Assembly: GCA_017889635.1 (NCBI GenBank)
Contig: JAGGAC010000017.1
Location: forward strand, 1 to 64,000
DNA: 64,000 bases
Reading direction: 5' to 3'
From: Bacillota bacterium
GTDB taxonomy: Bacteria > Bacillota > Negativicutes > Sporomusales > CTSoil-080
The notes under the pieces were generated by a model. The model was not told where the DNA came from. It was given only the letters and a program-made list of their open reading frames with translations, and ran no database searches. The translations under genes were made by a program, and so were the position numbers. This document shows, one piece after another, positions 1-8,208 of this stretch; position 1 is the first letter of the stretch, and each line of letters begins with the position of its first letter.

Positions 1-189
1 AACATCCAAGTAGCTATTCCAGTGCTCCAGCATCATGTCTTCCAAGGTATCTCGCATTGTACCGCTGGCTTGTTCGGTCGCCTCGAGAGCCGTACGCATC
101 AAATCCAATTGCTCCATAGCTTCTTGATGCAGCCGCCGCATGTGTTCGACGTCCAAAGTGACATGTCGTCTGTCGCGAAATTTTTTCAC
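1..189 (-). CDS. hypothetical protein, N-terminal 63 residues only
   Basis: An open frame runs from a GTG start at 189 leftwards off the window edge, so only the N-terminus is visible. A strong ribosome binding site (AAGGAGGGGG, 195-204) sits just upstream of the GTG and decides the start. The visible protein begins VKKFRDRRHVTLDVEH and continues as a charged, Met- and Glu-rich, probably helical segment with no membrane span or recognisable motif. I do not recognise the family. The overlapping plus-strand frame at 22-243 has no ribosome binding site and is taken as a shadow. Confidence 0.6.
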   Translation of the reverse strand, partial: MKKFRDRRHVTLDVEHMRRLHQEAMEQLDLMRTALEATEQASGTMRDTLEDMMLEHWNSYLDV

Positions 190-269
190 GGCAACCCCCT
201 CCTTAAAAGGGAAATTTTTATATTTTATGCCGCCGCGAAATAGGATGTGAAGTCGGCGCTATGTGCTAA

Positions 270-599
270 TTATTTAAAAGGAGCGATAAAACGAATCATC
301 TTGATAGGGATATGCATTGATAAACATCTGTGACGTACATTGACGTTTACTATGATGAAGTCGCAACCGACATAGCAAAGGGTTCCACAAAAACTTTCTC
401 TGTGGCAAATTCTAGCATCAACACTAAAAATTATCTCGCAGCCCAACAGGCACAAAATGCGATCTTTCAGGCTTTCGCGATGAAAATCATACATTTTGTA
501 AGGAAATGTTTCTTCACAACAGTTGTCAGGTAGAATGTACTCTTCATAGCTAGGTTCCATTTTTTCACCTTCATACCAATGTGGATATTTGCAATCCAT
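270..599 (-). CDS. hypothetical protein, Cys-rich, 109 aa
   Basis: An ATG at 599 follows the ribosome binding site AAAGGAGG at about 612-619. The protein is 109 residues with seven cysteines (including a CC pair) and alternating hydrophobic residues in its second half (for example CDFIIVNVNVRHR), which suggests a small beta-rich domain. There is no signal peptide or obvious membrane helix. I do not recognise it, and no function is assigned. A spore-coat or cytoplasmic stress role would fit a spore former but is only a guess. Confidence 0.55.
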   Translation of the reverse strand: MDCKYPHWYEGEKMEPSYEEYILPDNCCEETFPYKMYDFHRESLKDRILCLLGCEIIFSVDARICHRESFCGTLCYVGCDFIIVNVNVRHRCLSMHIPIKMIRFIAPFK

Positions 600-909
600 A
601 GGCCTTAATATCCTCCTTTAAATTTTTTTGTCGAAGGTTAAAGTCCTTATTGTGTCACCTGCTACATCATATGAGAATTTATAACATAATGTTACTTTTC
701 GTTAACACTGGCGCTTATTAAGTAGGATCAGCTTGGTTAGGCCTTCGAGCTATTCCTATAACCATAATATGTTGAAAAAGCCAGTAGTGTGCAAGAACAG
801 GTCGAACGATGAAAAGTGCATGCGAAGATAGGAGCAGGAAGTTTATGAATTATACCGAATAAAATATAAGACTAAAATCAATTATATTGTTGAAGATACG
901 GAGGTAGTA
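600..909. other. intergenic region, divergent promoters presumed
   Basis: About 310 bases lie between the divergent genes at 599 and 910. I see no open frame with a ribosome binding site of useful length. AT-rich stretches around 675-695 and 855-890 could hold the promoters of the two flanking genes, but no clear -35/-10 pair stands out. Confidence 0.4.
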
Positions 910-1161
910 ATGGATTTCAGTAGTTATAGCAACGTGATTGTTATCGGATTTTTGGTTTGGGTGGCGATGGCACCAAAATCAAAATCTAATAATTTTGGTG
1001 AATGGTTTCTGGCCTATATGGCTGCGTTGATGTTTAGTTTGATTGGCAGTTCAGAGATTATGATGATCAAACCAAATGCTTTCTTTTTTTCAATTGGTGG
1101 AGCACTGGCGTTTTTTTATGTAGTAGCTCGTTCGGTGATTACAGTGCAGATTAAGAAATAG
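910..1161 (+). CDS. small membrane protein, 83 aa
   Basis: The ATG at 910 follows a ribosome binding site (CGGAGG, 899-904). The protein has three hydrophobic stretches at about residues 7-20, 32-48 and 57-75, so it is probably a small integral membrane protein with a short basic tail (VQIKK). I do not recognise the family. It stands alone, with an intrinsic terminator immediately after its stop codon, so it appears to be a monocistronic gene. The function is unknown. Confidence 0.55.
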   Translation: MDFSSYSNVIVIGFLVWVAMAPKSKSNNFGEWFLAYMAALMFSLIGSSEIMMIKPNAFFFSIGGALAFFYVVARSVITVQIKK

Positions 1162-1165
1162 GACT

Positions 1166-1195
1166 GTCTACCTAGGAGTTGGTAGACGTTTTTTT
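1166..1195 (+). terminator. intrinsic terminator of the 910-1161 gene
   Basis: A 7-bp stem GTCTACC/GGTAGAC with an 8-base loop is followed by a run of T residues. Confidence 0.8.
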
Positions 1196-1328
1196 ATTTG
1201 TCTATTTAATGATTATGTCCTACCAGCTATGCCAGGATTTCTTGGGTTAAAAGGAAAATCAATAAGGTGCGAGAATATATACAATCATTATATAAAATTT
1301 GGAGATGAATCAGTTGAGGAGGATTTGA

Positions 1329-2552
1329 ATGGCGCTAGTTGTAAAAAAATTTGGCGGCAGTTCGGTTGCTACACCGGAAAAGATTATAGCGGTTGCCCAG
1401 CGGGTTATACGCGATAAGCAGCCTGACGATAAAGTTGTTGTGGTAGTATCAGCAATGGGGGATACTACTGATCATCTGGTTGAGTTGGCCAACTCGATGA
1501 CCGATGTCCCAACTGGCCGGGAAATGGATATGCTACTTTCTACGGGTGAGCAAATTTCTATAGCCTTATTAGCCATGGCTTTCAACAAATTGGGATATCC
1601 AGCGGTATCATTGACTGGGTTCCAGGCTGGTGTTTCTACAAATAATGCTTTTAATAAAGCCAAGATAACAAAGATTAAGCCACAGCGAGTATTGGAGGCG
1701 CTAGAAACGGGCAAAATCGTGGTGGTGGCTGGATTTCAGGGGATGACTCCTGGTGGTGATATTACTACTTTGGGGAGAGGCGGCTCAGATACTACAGCAG
1801 TGGCTCTGGCGGGTGCAATGCGGGCTGATGTATGTGAGATTTTTACTGATGTGGATGGAGTTTATTCTTCCGATCCACGGGTGGTAAAAGACGCTAAGCG
1901 CATGAAAGAGATTACCTACAATGAAATGCTGGAGATGGCTCGGCTTGGTGCGGTGGTGATGCAGCCACGGTCAGTGGAAATGGGCAAGCATTTTGGTGTG
2001 CCTATCCATGTTCGCTCTACATTTAGCCGAGAGCTTGGTACTATTATCAGGGAGGAATATACTGTGGAAGAAAAGGAATTTGTTATTCGGGGAGTAACTC
2101 ATGATACTAATGTGGCTAAAGTTGCGGTACTAGGTGTGCCTGACAGCCCTGGTATTGCCTATAAGATTTTTTCAGCATTAGCTAAAGCCAATATCGATGT
2201 TGATATGATTGTACAAAGTATTCGCAACGTTGATAAAAATATTATAGATATGGTATTTACTATTGCTAAACCAGAAATTGTTGAAGCTCGCGCTATTGTT
2301 GAGGAAGTTGGCAAAGAACTAAATGTTCTTGGGGTGATGATTGAAGAAGACGTAGCTAAGGTTTCGGTGGTGGGAGCAGGAATGTTCGGCAGCCCTGGTA
2401 TAGCTGCAACGATGTTTGGAGCGCTTTCCGATGCTGGTATAAATATTGAAGTTATCAGTACTTCGGAAATCAGTATTTCCTGTCTGATTCGAGCTGGGCA
2501 GGTAGATAAAGCGGTTAATGCTATTCACGCTTGCTTTTTTAAAGAGGCCTAA
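1329..2552 (+). CDS. lysC: aspartate kinase
   Basis: This enzyme phosphorylates L-aspartate, the first step towards lysine, diaminopimelate, threonine and methionine. The catalytic domain fills roughly residues 1-245, starting with the family signature KFGGSSVA at residues 7-14. Two ACT regulatory domains follow (about 265-335 and 345-405), which normally bind the feedback-inhibiting amino acid. The 407-residue length matches the Bacillus LysC type. The start is set by GAGGAGG just upstream. The gene is monocistronic, with a terminator about 40 bases after the stop. I looked for a lysine riboswitch upstream and saw none, although there are only about 130 bases before the previous terminator. 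Confidence 0.95.
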   Translation: MALVVKKFGGSSVATPEKIIAVAQRVIRDKQPDDKVVVVVSAMGDTTDHLVELANSMTDVPTGREMDMLLSTGEQISIALLAMAFNKLGYPAVSLTGFQAGVSTNNAFNKAKITKIKPQRVLEALETGKIVVVAGFQGMTPGGDITTLGRGGSDTTAVALAGAMRADVCEIFTDVDGVYSSDPRVVKDAKRMKEITYNEMLEMARLGAVVMQPRSVEMGKHFGVPIHVRSTFSRELGTIIREEYTVEEKEFVIRGVTHDTNVAKVAVLGVPDSPGIAYKIFSALAKANIDVDMIVQSIRNVDKNIIDMVFTIAKPEIVEARAIVEEVGKELNVLGVMIEEDVAKVSVVGAGMFGSPGIAATMFGALSDAGINIEVISTSEISISCLIRAGQVDKAVNAIHACFFKEA

Positions 2553-2590
2553 AGGACATCTATAATTAGAAAATAATAAGTTAGGAAAAA

Positions 2591-2619
2591 GAATCCGAAT
2601 GTGCCGGATTCTTTTTTTT
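2591..2619 (+). terminator. intrinsic terminator of lysC
   Basis: A stem GAATCCG/CGGATTC is followed by eight T residues. Confidence 0.85.
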
Positions 2620-2962
2620 ATTGTAAAGAACCGTTAGCAATGCTGGTGATTGGGGAAGAACTTAAAGTTAGTAGACATAAAATAACGATGCGTTTGTAGT
2701 TATTTCAGATAAACCAATAATTGCAAATGGTTTGTTGGTTTGTTTGTGAAGGAATTATGTAAACTTAATCGAAGTAATATTATAAAGAGCTAGTCTCTTT
2801 AGGTAATGCGAAAGGAGGATTAGTGTCGGTAGAAAAAGGGTTCTTGGGAGTCTACTTGTAGTGACCAGGTTTAGCACTGTGAGGAAACATGGATACTCAG
2901 GGGGGCTAAGCATGGTTTGCCGGTTGTGAGAAAAACAAAGGTCAAATCAGGGAGGAAAAATC
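2620..2962 (+). other. long 5' region of the porin gene, with a possible 12-codon upstream ORF
   Basis: About 340 bases separate the lysC terminator from the porin start. There is a small hairpin (AAAGAG/CTCTTT, about 2785-2801). A well-formed ribosome binding site (AAAGGAGG, 2811-2818) precedes a GTG at 2823 that opens a 12-codon frame (MSVEKGFLGVYL, stop at 2859-2861). The GC-richer stretch 2862-2935 can pair TTAGC with GCTAA, but I cannot match it to a known riboswitch. It may be a regulated leader of the porin mRNA; this is inference. Confidence 0.3.
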
Positions 2963-3850
2963 ATGAATAAGAAATTATTGGTTGCTGCGATTATGGCTGC
3001 GTTGACTATTTCTACTTCTACTACTTTAGCTGCTCCGACTTTTTCCGGTGACGCCCGTATTCTATCGCAAAAGGACGATGGTGCACACACTTATACCGAC
3101 ACTCGCTTCCGTCTGAATGCTGATTCCGAAATAAGTGATGGTTTTTATGCCCATGCCCGTATAATGGGTATTGATGATCAAGAGGGAGCGAATTTATTTG
3201 CAGCAGCCGGTACCGGTTCAACTGGTGCTGGGGTTAATATGGATCAAATGTATATTGGAACCAAAGTTGGTGCTATTGATGTGAAGGCTGGCCGTCAGGC
3301 ACTTTGGGCCGGTAATGGTATGTTGGCAGACATTAGCGGTATTCAAGGATTATCGTTAGCTACTGACACTGGAAATATCGGTATGGATGCTTTTGTTGGT
3401 CGTTCGGAAGGAACTGATGTTACTGCCGCCAATTTGAAGACAAAAGGCGAAGCAGTTAAATTCGGTCTTGGATATTTGAAGGAAGAAAACACCAATTATT
3501 GGGCGCTTAATGCTGATACCAAGTTAACCAACAATGTTGTTCTTTCAGGAAACTATGTTAAAAATGATACCGACAATAAGAACGGATTTTTGGTTAAAGC
3601 AACTTTTGGCGAAGCTATCCACAAAGGTGATTTCAACTACGCTCTTTCCTATCGTAAGATCGATGACAATGCTGTAAAATCTGACTGGACTACTGACAGT
3701 GCTTACAACAATTCAAAAGGTGTTCGTGTTGAGGCTAACTACAAGGTTGCTGAAAATGTAAGTTTGAACATGTATAAGGATTTTACGAAAACTAATGATT
3801 CTAATGTTGGAATGAATAGAGCAAAAGCAGAAATGACTGTCGAATTTTAG
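2963..3850 (+). CDS. outer-membrane beta-barrel porin
   Basis: The 295-residue product begins with a typical signal peptide (MNKKLLVAAIMAALTIS, cleavage likely after TLAA at about residue 23). Alternating polar/hydrophobic strands rich in Gly, Asn and aromatic residues follow. It ends in Phe (MTVEF), the C-terminal signature recognised by the barrel-assembly machinery. Cys is absent from the mature part, as usual for porins. It should form a channel in the outer membrane, which places the organism among diderm Firmicutes. Unlike the OmpM porins of Negativicutes it carries no S-layer-homology domain to tether it to peptidoglycan. GGGAGG upstream fixes the ATG. It is monocistronic, with its own terminator. 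Confidence 0.8.
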   Translation: MNKKLLVAAIMAALTISTSTTLAAPTFSGDARILSQKDDGAHTYTDTRFRLNADSEISDGFYAHARIMGIDDQEGANLFAAAGTGSTGAGVNMDQMYIGTKVGAIDVKAGRQALWAGNGMLADISGIQGLSLATDTGNIGMDAFVGRSEGTDVTAANLKTKGEAVKFGLGYLKEENTNYWALNADTKLTNNVVLSGNYVKNDTDNKNGFLVKATFGEAIHKGDFNYALSYRKIDDNAVKSDWTTDSAYNNSKGVRVEANYKVAENVSLNMYKDFTKTNDSNVGMNRAKAEMTVEF

Positions 3851-3862
3851 ATAAGTGGTTTG

Positions 3863-3893
3863 AGGCGGCCTAGTACAGGGCTGCCTTTTTTTT
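3863..3893 (+). terminator. intrinsic terminator of the porin gene
   Basis: A stem AGGC(G)GCC/GGC(T)GCCT is followed by eight T residues. Confidence 0.8.
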
Positions 3894-3908
3894 GTCCAGT
3901 TTTTTCAA

Positions 3909-3938
3909 TGTATTGCAAGGCTCTTTTGAGCCATGCTA
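3909..3938 (+). promoter_or_regulatory. candidate forespore (sigma-G type) promoter of the spore protein gene
   Basis: TGTATT (3909-3914), a 17-base spacer and CATGCTA (3932-3938) resemble the sigma-G consensus (TGAATA, CATACTA). The position, 40 bases before a small acid-soluble spore protein start, fits. The match is by eye. Confidence 0.5.
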
Positions 3939-3977
3939 TAAACGGGATCAAAATTTATTTACGGGAGGTTTTGCGTT

Positions 3978-4244
3978 ATGTCGAGGAGTCGTAAAACAGT
4001 TAATCCGGCTGCCCAGCAGGCTCTTGATCGCTTGAAGGTCGAAACTGCGTCCGAACTCGGCCTCACGAATTATCAAAACACTTATAAAGGTGCTTTGACT
4101 TCCGCCGATAATGGACGGGTTGGTGGCCACATGGTTCGCAAAATGATTCAAGCACAAGAACAGCAGTTTACTGGTAGCAGTGCCCAAGCGGCTCAGTCCA
4201 GTAAAACTCTCACCGCACAGTATGATGCTAATAATAAAGCTTAG
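3978..4244 (+). CDS. alpha/beta-type small acid-soluble spore protein
   Basis: These proteins coat and protect DNA in dormant spores and are degraded on germination. The 88-residue product carries the family core: NPAAQQALDRLKVETASELG near the N-terminus and the NGRVGGHMVRKMIQAQEQQ segment in the centre, corresponding to the usual N-G-x-V-G-G signature. The germination-protease site expected in the first part (ETASELG) resembles the family's E-x-A-x-E-(F/L)-G. The C-terminal tail rich in Ala, Ser and Gln is longer than in the Bacillus proteins. GGGAGG precedes the ATG, and a terminator follows directly. Its presence shows that the organism forms endospores. Confidence 0.93.
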   Translation: MSRSRKTVNPAAQQALDRLKVETASELGLTNYQNTYKGALTSADNGRVGGHMVRKMIQAQEQQFTGSSAQAAQSSKTLTAQYDANNKA

Positions 4245-4265
4245 CAGGCCAACTGGCCTGCTTTT
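4243..4265 (+). terminator. intrinsic terminator of the spore protein gene
   Basis: An 8-bp perfect stem AGCAGGCC/GGCCTGCT with a 4-base loop starts at the stop codon and is followed by TTTT. Confidence 0.8.
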
Positions 4266-4467
4266 CCATTATTTTATCATTTAGACGACTGGTTATTCGA
4301 AAATGTTACACAACGTATTTATGGTCTGCGGGAGGGAAAATATGGTGGAAACAAGAAGTAATAAACGCAAGTTAAATTTTTAGGAGGGCAGTTAACGCAT
4401 TTATTTGGTATTATTACATGATTTATAAATAAATTATTATGTATTACAAAAAAAGGAGTGTCAACAA

Positions 4468-5760
4468 TTGGCGACGGTTTTAATAAAAAACCTTGATAAA
4501 CATATTGGCGAGGAGGTTTCGGTTCGGGGGTGGCTTTATAATCAGCGGTCTTCCGGAAAAATATCATTTCTGATAGTGCGGGACGGAACAGGACTTGTTC
4601 AAGGCGTTTTGGTAAAAAAGGATGTTGGTGAGGAGTTGGCTAGCCTGGCAGGGAACCTGACTCAGGAAAGTTCGCTTATTATACGTGGGGTTGTACGGGA
4701 GGAACCTCGTTCGGTTGGCGGGTATGAGATCCTGATTGCAGGGCTAGAAATTGTCAGCATTGCCGAAGAGTATCCAATAACTCATAAAGAACATGGCGTG
4801 GATTTTCTGGCGGATAGGCGTCACCTATGGCTGAGAACGCCACGACAGACTGCCATTATCAGAGTTAGATCGGAAATTGAGCAGTCTATTCGCGATTTTT
4901 TTTATGAGAATGATTTTGTTTTGGCTGACGCGCCAATTATTACTCCTGCTGCCTGTGAGGGAACTACAACCTTGTTTGAACTGGATTATCATGGTGACAA
5001 GGCATTCTTATCTCAGAGCGGCCAGCTTTATAACGAGGCTGCAGCAATGGCATTAGGACGCATTTACTGTTTGGGACCAACTTTTCGAGCAGAAAAATCC
5101 AAAACGCGGCGTCATCTTATGGAATTTTGGATGATTGAGGCTGAGATGGCCTATTTTGACATGGATGATAATATCAATTTGCAGGAAAAAATGCTGCATT
5201 TTGTTATACGGCGGGTGCTTGAACGGTGCGAGCGTGAAATGAAAACTTTGGAGCGGGATGTGGCAAGACTGGAAAAAATTACGTTGCCTTTCCCACGGAT
5301 AAGTTATACTGAAGCAGTGGAAATCCTCAAAAAGGAAGGGGTAGACTTTGTATGGGGGGATGATTTTGGTGCGCCGCATGAGACGGCGATATCAAAATAT
5401 TTTGATGCGCCGGTCTTTGTTCACCGCTATCCCGCTACCATCAAGGCTTTTTATATGAAACCTGATCCAGAAAATCCAGCGGTGGTTCTTGGGGCTGATC
5501 TTTTGGCTCCGGAAGGGTATGGAGAAATTATTGGCGGCGGCCAGCGAATTGATGATTTTAAACTATTAGAGCAGCGGATTGCTGAGCATAATTTGCCGCA
5601 GGAAGCGTTTGCGTGGTATTTGGACTTACGCCGTTATGGTTCGGTGCCACACTCGGGATTCGGGCTAGGAATAGAGCGGACTGTAGCATGGCTTTGTGGT
5701 CTTGACCATATTCGGGAAACTATTCCATTTCCGCGGATGTTGCATAAGATGTATCCGTGA
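4468..5760 (+). CDS. asnS: asparaginyl-tRNA synthetase
   Basis: This class II synthetase charges tRNA-Asn. The 430-residue protein has the N-terminal OB-fold anticodon-binding domain (roughly 1-105, [23 protein letters not shown] region). The catalytic domain follows, with motif 2 ([12 protein letters not shown]) near residue 205 and motif 3 ([13 protein letters not shown]) near residue 405. Loop residues and overall length are those of bacterial AsnRS rather than AspRS, which would carry an extra GAD domain. The start is TTG at 4468, set by AAAAGGAG eight bases upstream. No T-box was seen in the 200 bases before it. Confidence 0.95.
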   Translation: MATVLIKNLDKHIGEEVSVRGWLYNQRSSGKISFLIVRDGTGLVQGVLVKKDVGEELASLAGNLTQESSLIIRGVVREEPRSVGGYEILIAGLEIVSIAEEYPITHKEHGVDFLADRRHLWLRTPRQTAIIRVRSEIEQSIRDFFYENDFVLADAPIITPAACEGTTTLFELDYHGDKAFLSQSGQLYNEAAAMALGRIYCLGPTFRAEKSKTRRHLMEFWMIEAEMAYFDMDDNINLQEKMLHFVIRRVLERCEREMKTLERDVARLEKITLPFPRISYTEAVEILKKEGVDFVWGDDFGAPHETAISKYFDAPVFVHRYPATIKAFYMKPDPENPAVVLGADLLAPEGYGEIIGGGQRIDDFKLLEQRIAEHNLPQEAFAWYLDLRRYGSVPHSGFGLGIERTVAWLCGLDHIRETIPFPRMLHKMYP

Positions 5761-5864
5761 ATTAATCTGATGTTCATATTTTTCCAGAGCGGCAGGAAAA
5801 AGTGAAGTAATGCCAAATATAAAAAAGATTCGAGCGATAATGGAATATTAGGGGGAGACCAACA

Positions 5865-7112
5865 ATGATTGATCATGTTGCCGCATTGCATATGCGGGAT
5901 AAAGTTGCGGAGGATAAGATTTTTGGAGCAAGCGCTGCCGCAAAAGCTGCAGTAGCTAAATATGGCAAAGAAAAAGTCGTTGACGCAACTATCGGTGTTA
6001 TTTTGGATGATAATGAGGCGCTTGTTAGCTTGTCTACGGTGGAGAAAGTTTATCGTAATTTGCCGATGTCAGAAATAACAAGTTATGCACCGATTGCGGG
6101 GTTGCCTGATTATTTGGATTCGGTTATTGATGTAGCTTTTATGGATAGCAGGCCTGAGGCGTATATAAAAGCAATAGCTACTGCCGGAGGTTCGGGCGCT
6201 ATCCACCATGCTATTTGGAATTACACCGAAACAGGCGATACTGTGTTGACTACAGACTGGTATTGGGATCCCTATCAGGTTATGGCTGACGCATTGATGC
6301 GCAATATTGACACTTTTACAATGTTTGATGAAAAACAGAAATTTAATACAATGGCATTTCAAACGAAAGTTCAAGAGTTGCAGGCTAAGCAGAATAATGT
6401 TCTTATCATTCTTAATACTCCGGCTCACAATCCAGTAGGCTACAGTCTTGACGACAACGAGTGGGGTGGCGTGCTGGAAGTGCTCAAAAACTGTGCGAAG
6501 AATAAGGATAAAAACGTTATTCTGTTTGTTGATATAGCGTATGTGGCTTATGCAGGCAACCAACATGACTGTCGGTCATTTATGAAGAAATTTTCAGGCT
6601 TGCCGGAGAATGTGCTTGTCCTTGTCGCCTATAGCATGTCGAAGGGGTATACTCTTTATGGTCAGCGTACCGGGGCAATAATTGGCGTATCTTCCAGTCG
6701 CAGAGTTATTGACGAGTTTGAAAGTGTTAACCAGTATCTTTGCAGGGCTACCTGGTCTAACATTAACCGGAGTGCGATGAAGGTGTTGACGACGATACAT
6801 AAAGATAAGGCGCTAACGGACGAGCTTGATCGGGAGCGGGATTATTTTTACAAAATGATTCATGAGCGCGCTAAGGTTTTTACTGCTGAGTCACAAGCAG
6901 CTAATCTAAAAATAATGCCGTATATCGCAGGTTTTTTCTTGTCTGTACCAGCGAGTAACCCCGACGCTGTCTGCGAAAAGCTGTATGAGGATAATATTTT
7001 TGCTGTGCCTCTGACGAAGGGGATCCGTGTCGCGGTCTGCGCCGTGCCGTTAGAAAAGGTCAAGGGCATGGCTGCTAAAATGGCAAAGGCTAAAGATTTA
7101 GTTGAAAAATAG
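5865..7112 (+). CDS. PLP-dependent aminotransferase, class I/II
   Basis: A 415-residue fold-type I pyridoxal-phosphate enzyme. The Schiff-base lysine is in SMSKGYTLYGQRTG (about residue 262). The cofactor-binding NTPAHNPVGYS loop (about 185-195) and the FVDIAYVAYA segment with the conserved Asp are present. The sequence resembles aromatic-amino-acid/aspartate-type aminotransferases, but the substrate cannot be read from the sequence. The ATG follows GGGGGAGA. It stands alone between asnS and a small membrane protein; amino-acid synthesis or catabolism are both possible. Confidence 0.85.
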   Translation: MIDHVAALHMRDKVAEDKIFGASAAAKAAVAKYGKEKVVDATIGVILDDNEALVSLSTVEKVYRNLPMSEITSYAPIAGLPDYLDSVIDVAFMDSRPEAYIKAIATAGGSGAIHHAIWNYTETGDTVLTTDWYWDPYQVMADALMRNIDTFTMFDEKQKFNTMAFQTKVQELQAKQNNVLIILNTPAHNPVGYSLDDNEWGGVLEVLKNCAKNKDKNVILFVDIAYVAYAGNQHDCRSFMKKFSGLPENVLVLVAYSMSKGYTLYGQRTGAIIGVSSSRRVIDEFESVNQYLCRATWSNINRSAMKVLTTIHKDKALTDELDRERDYFYKMIHERAKVFTAESQAANLKIMPYIAGFFLSVPASNPDAVCEKLYEDNIFAVPLTKGIRVAVCAVPLEKVKGMAAKMAKAKDLVEK

Positions 7113-7235
7113 TCGGTAATAAAAGGCAGCTAACTGTAGTAATGTTGTTGTGTGAAGCATCTTATTTTGTAAAATTATCCACTAGAGAGTTAAGCTTTTA
7201 TTGGCAATACTACCGCTAAAGGAGGGAATATACTT

Positions 7236-7418
7236 ATGGGGCAATATAATGAAAATTGGATTGATGACACGTCGCTTGAATTTCCTCGCGGTGGTTTTTG
7301 GCTGGTTCATATTCTTGGTGCAGTGGTAATTTTCTTTTTGGGAATGCGGTTTGCGGTTCGACGTACCCCTTTTTCACTTATAGCGTATCGGATGCTGAGA
7401 ATGTTGACGCATCGCTAA
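7236..7418 (+). CDS. small membrane protein, 60 aa
   Basis: A strong ribosome binding site (AAAGGAGGG) precedes the ATG. The 60-residue product has one hydrophobic helix (about residues 21-39, FWLVHILGAVVIFFLGMRF) and a basic C-terminal tail, so a single-pass membrane protein is likely. I do not recognise the family. An intrinsic terminator lies shortly after the stop codon, which supports a real transcription unit. Confidence 0.5.
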   Translation: MGQYNENWIDDTSLEFPRGGFWLVHILGAVVIFFLGMRFAVRRTPFSLIAYRMLRMLTHR

Positions 7419-7438
7419 AAAAATATCGGTGGAAAAGA

Positions 7439-7464
7439 CTTGGCAACAGAGGCCAGGTTTTTTT
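7439..7464 (+). terminator. intrinsic terminator
   Basis: A stem CTTGGC/GCCAGG (one G-U pair) is followed by seven T residues. Confidence 0.65.
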
Positions 7465-7581
7465 CAGTTTTAATAAGTTAGAGAGTATTATGTTAGATGT
7501 CGAATACTAGTATTTTTTTACAAAACTCGTTATAATTATATTTTGGGAAACGTAATATTCTGTAATGATGGAGGCTAGGAC

Positions 7582-8208
7582 ATGTTTAGTTTTAAGCCGC
7601 GTGAGGACAAGTTTTTTAAACTGTTTTCCGAAAGTACCAGGATACTTTGCCAAGGGGCAGAAGTACTCCGAGATTCTATGCAAGAGGCATACGATCTTGA
7701 GCAGAAAATGAAATATATTTCCGATATTGAGCATCAGGCAGATGAAACAAATGATGCGATAATTGACTTGCTCAATCAGACATTTATTACTCCTTTGGAT
7801 CGAGAGGACATCCATTTATTGGCAACAATGCTGGATGATGTAGTGGATTTTTTACAGGGAACGATTGAGCGAATAGTGCTCTATAAGGCTGGAAAACCTT
7901 CCAGTGGGGCATCCGAACTGGCAAGGATACTGGCTGATTGTACCAAGGAAATGGTAAAAGCGTTTGATATGTTGCCTAACATCAGGGGCAATCGGGACAA
8001 AATTCTTGATCATACCCGCAAAATTGCAGTGCTGGAGAGTGAAGGAGACCGTATCTATCGTCAGGAGATTGCGCATTTGTTTAATACTTGTCCTGATCCG
8101 GTAGAGATAATCAAATGGAAAGAAATATTGGAACATTTGGAGGACGCTCTCGATCATTGTGAAAAGATCGCTGATTTACTGCGGGGCGTGGTTATGAAAT
8201 ATGCCTGA
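7582..8208 (+). CDS. DUF47 (PhoU-like) phosphate transport regulator
   Basis: This 208-residue, almost entirely helical protein belongs to the DUF47 family, related to PhoU. Such proteins are nearly always encoded directly before a Pit-type phosphate transporter and are thought to modulate it. The opening MFSFKPREDKFFKLF is typical of the family. The conserved acidic runs (EGDRIYRQEI, HCEKIADLLRG) correspond to the metal-binding face of PhoU-like bundles. The stop codon overlaps the pit start by eight bases, so the two genes are translationally coupled. Confidence 0.92.
   Translation: MFSFKPREDKFFKLFSESTRILCQGAEVLRDSMQEAYDLEQKMKYISDIEHQADETNDAIIDLLNQTFITPLDREDIHLLATMLDDVVDFLQGTIERIVLYKAGKPSSGASELARILADCTKEMVKAFDMLPNIRGNRDKILDHTRKIAVLESEGDRIYRQEIAHLFNTCPDPVEIIKWKEILEHLEDALDHCEKIADLLRGVVMKYA

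Noticed and set aside
22-243. 73-codon plus-strand frame at the left edge
   Set aside because: No ribosome binding site; it is opposite a minus-strand frame with a strong one (GTG at 189).
1196-1328. Lysine riboswitch before lysC
   Set aside because: The region is short and lacks the conserved lysine-aptamer segments.
2862-2935. Cyclic di-GMP riboswitch before the porin gene
   Set aside because: Two cyclases in the window made this attractive, but the GCACAGGGCAAACC-type core is not present.
4342-4383. 13-codon frame (MVETRSNKRKLNF) with GGGAGGG before asnS
   Set aside because: The ribosome site is good, but the peptide is very short, and no terminator or attenuator is associated with it; not enough to call.
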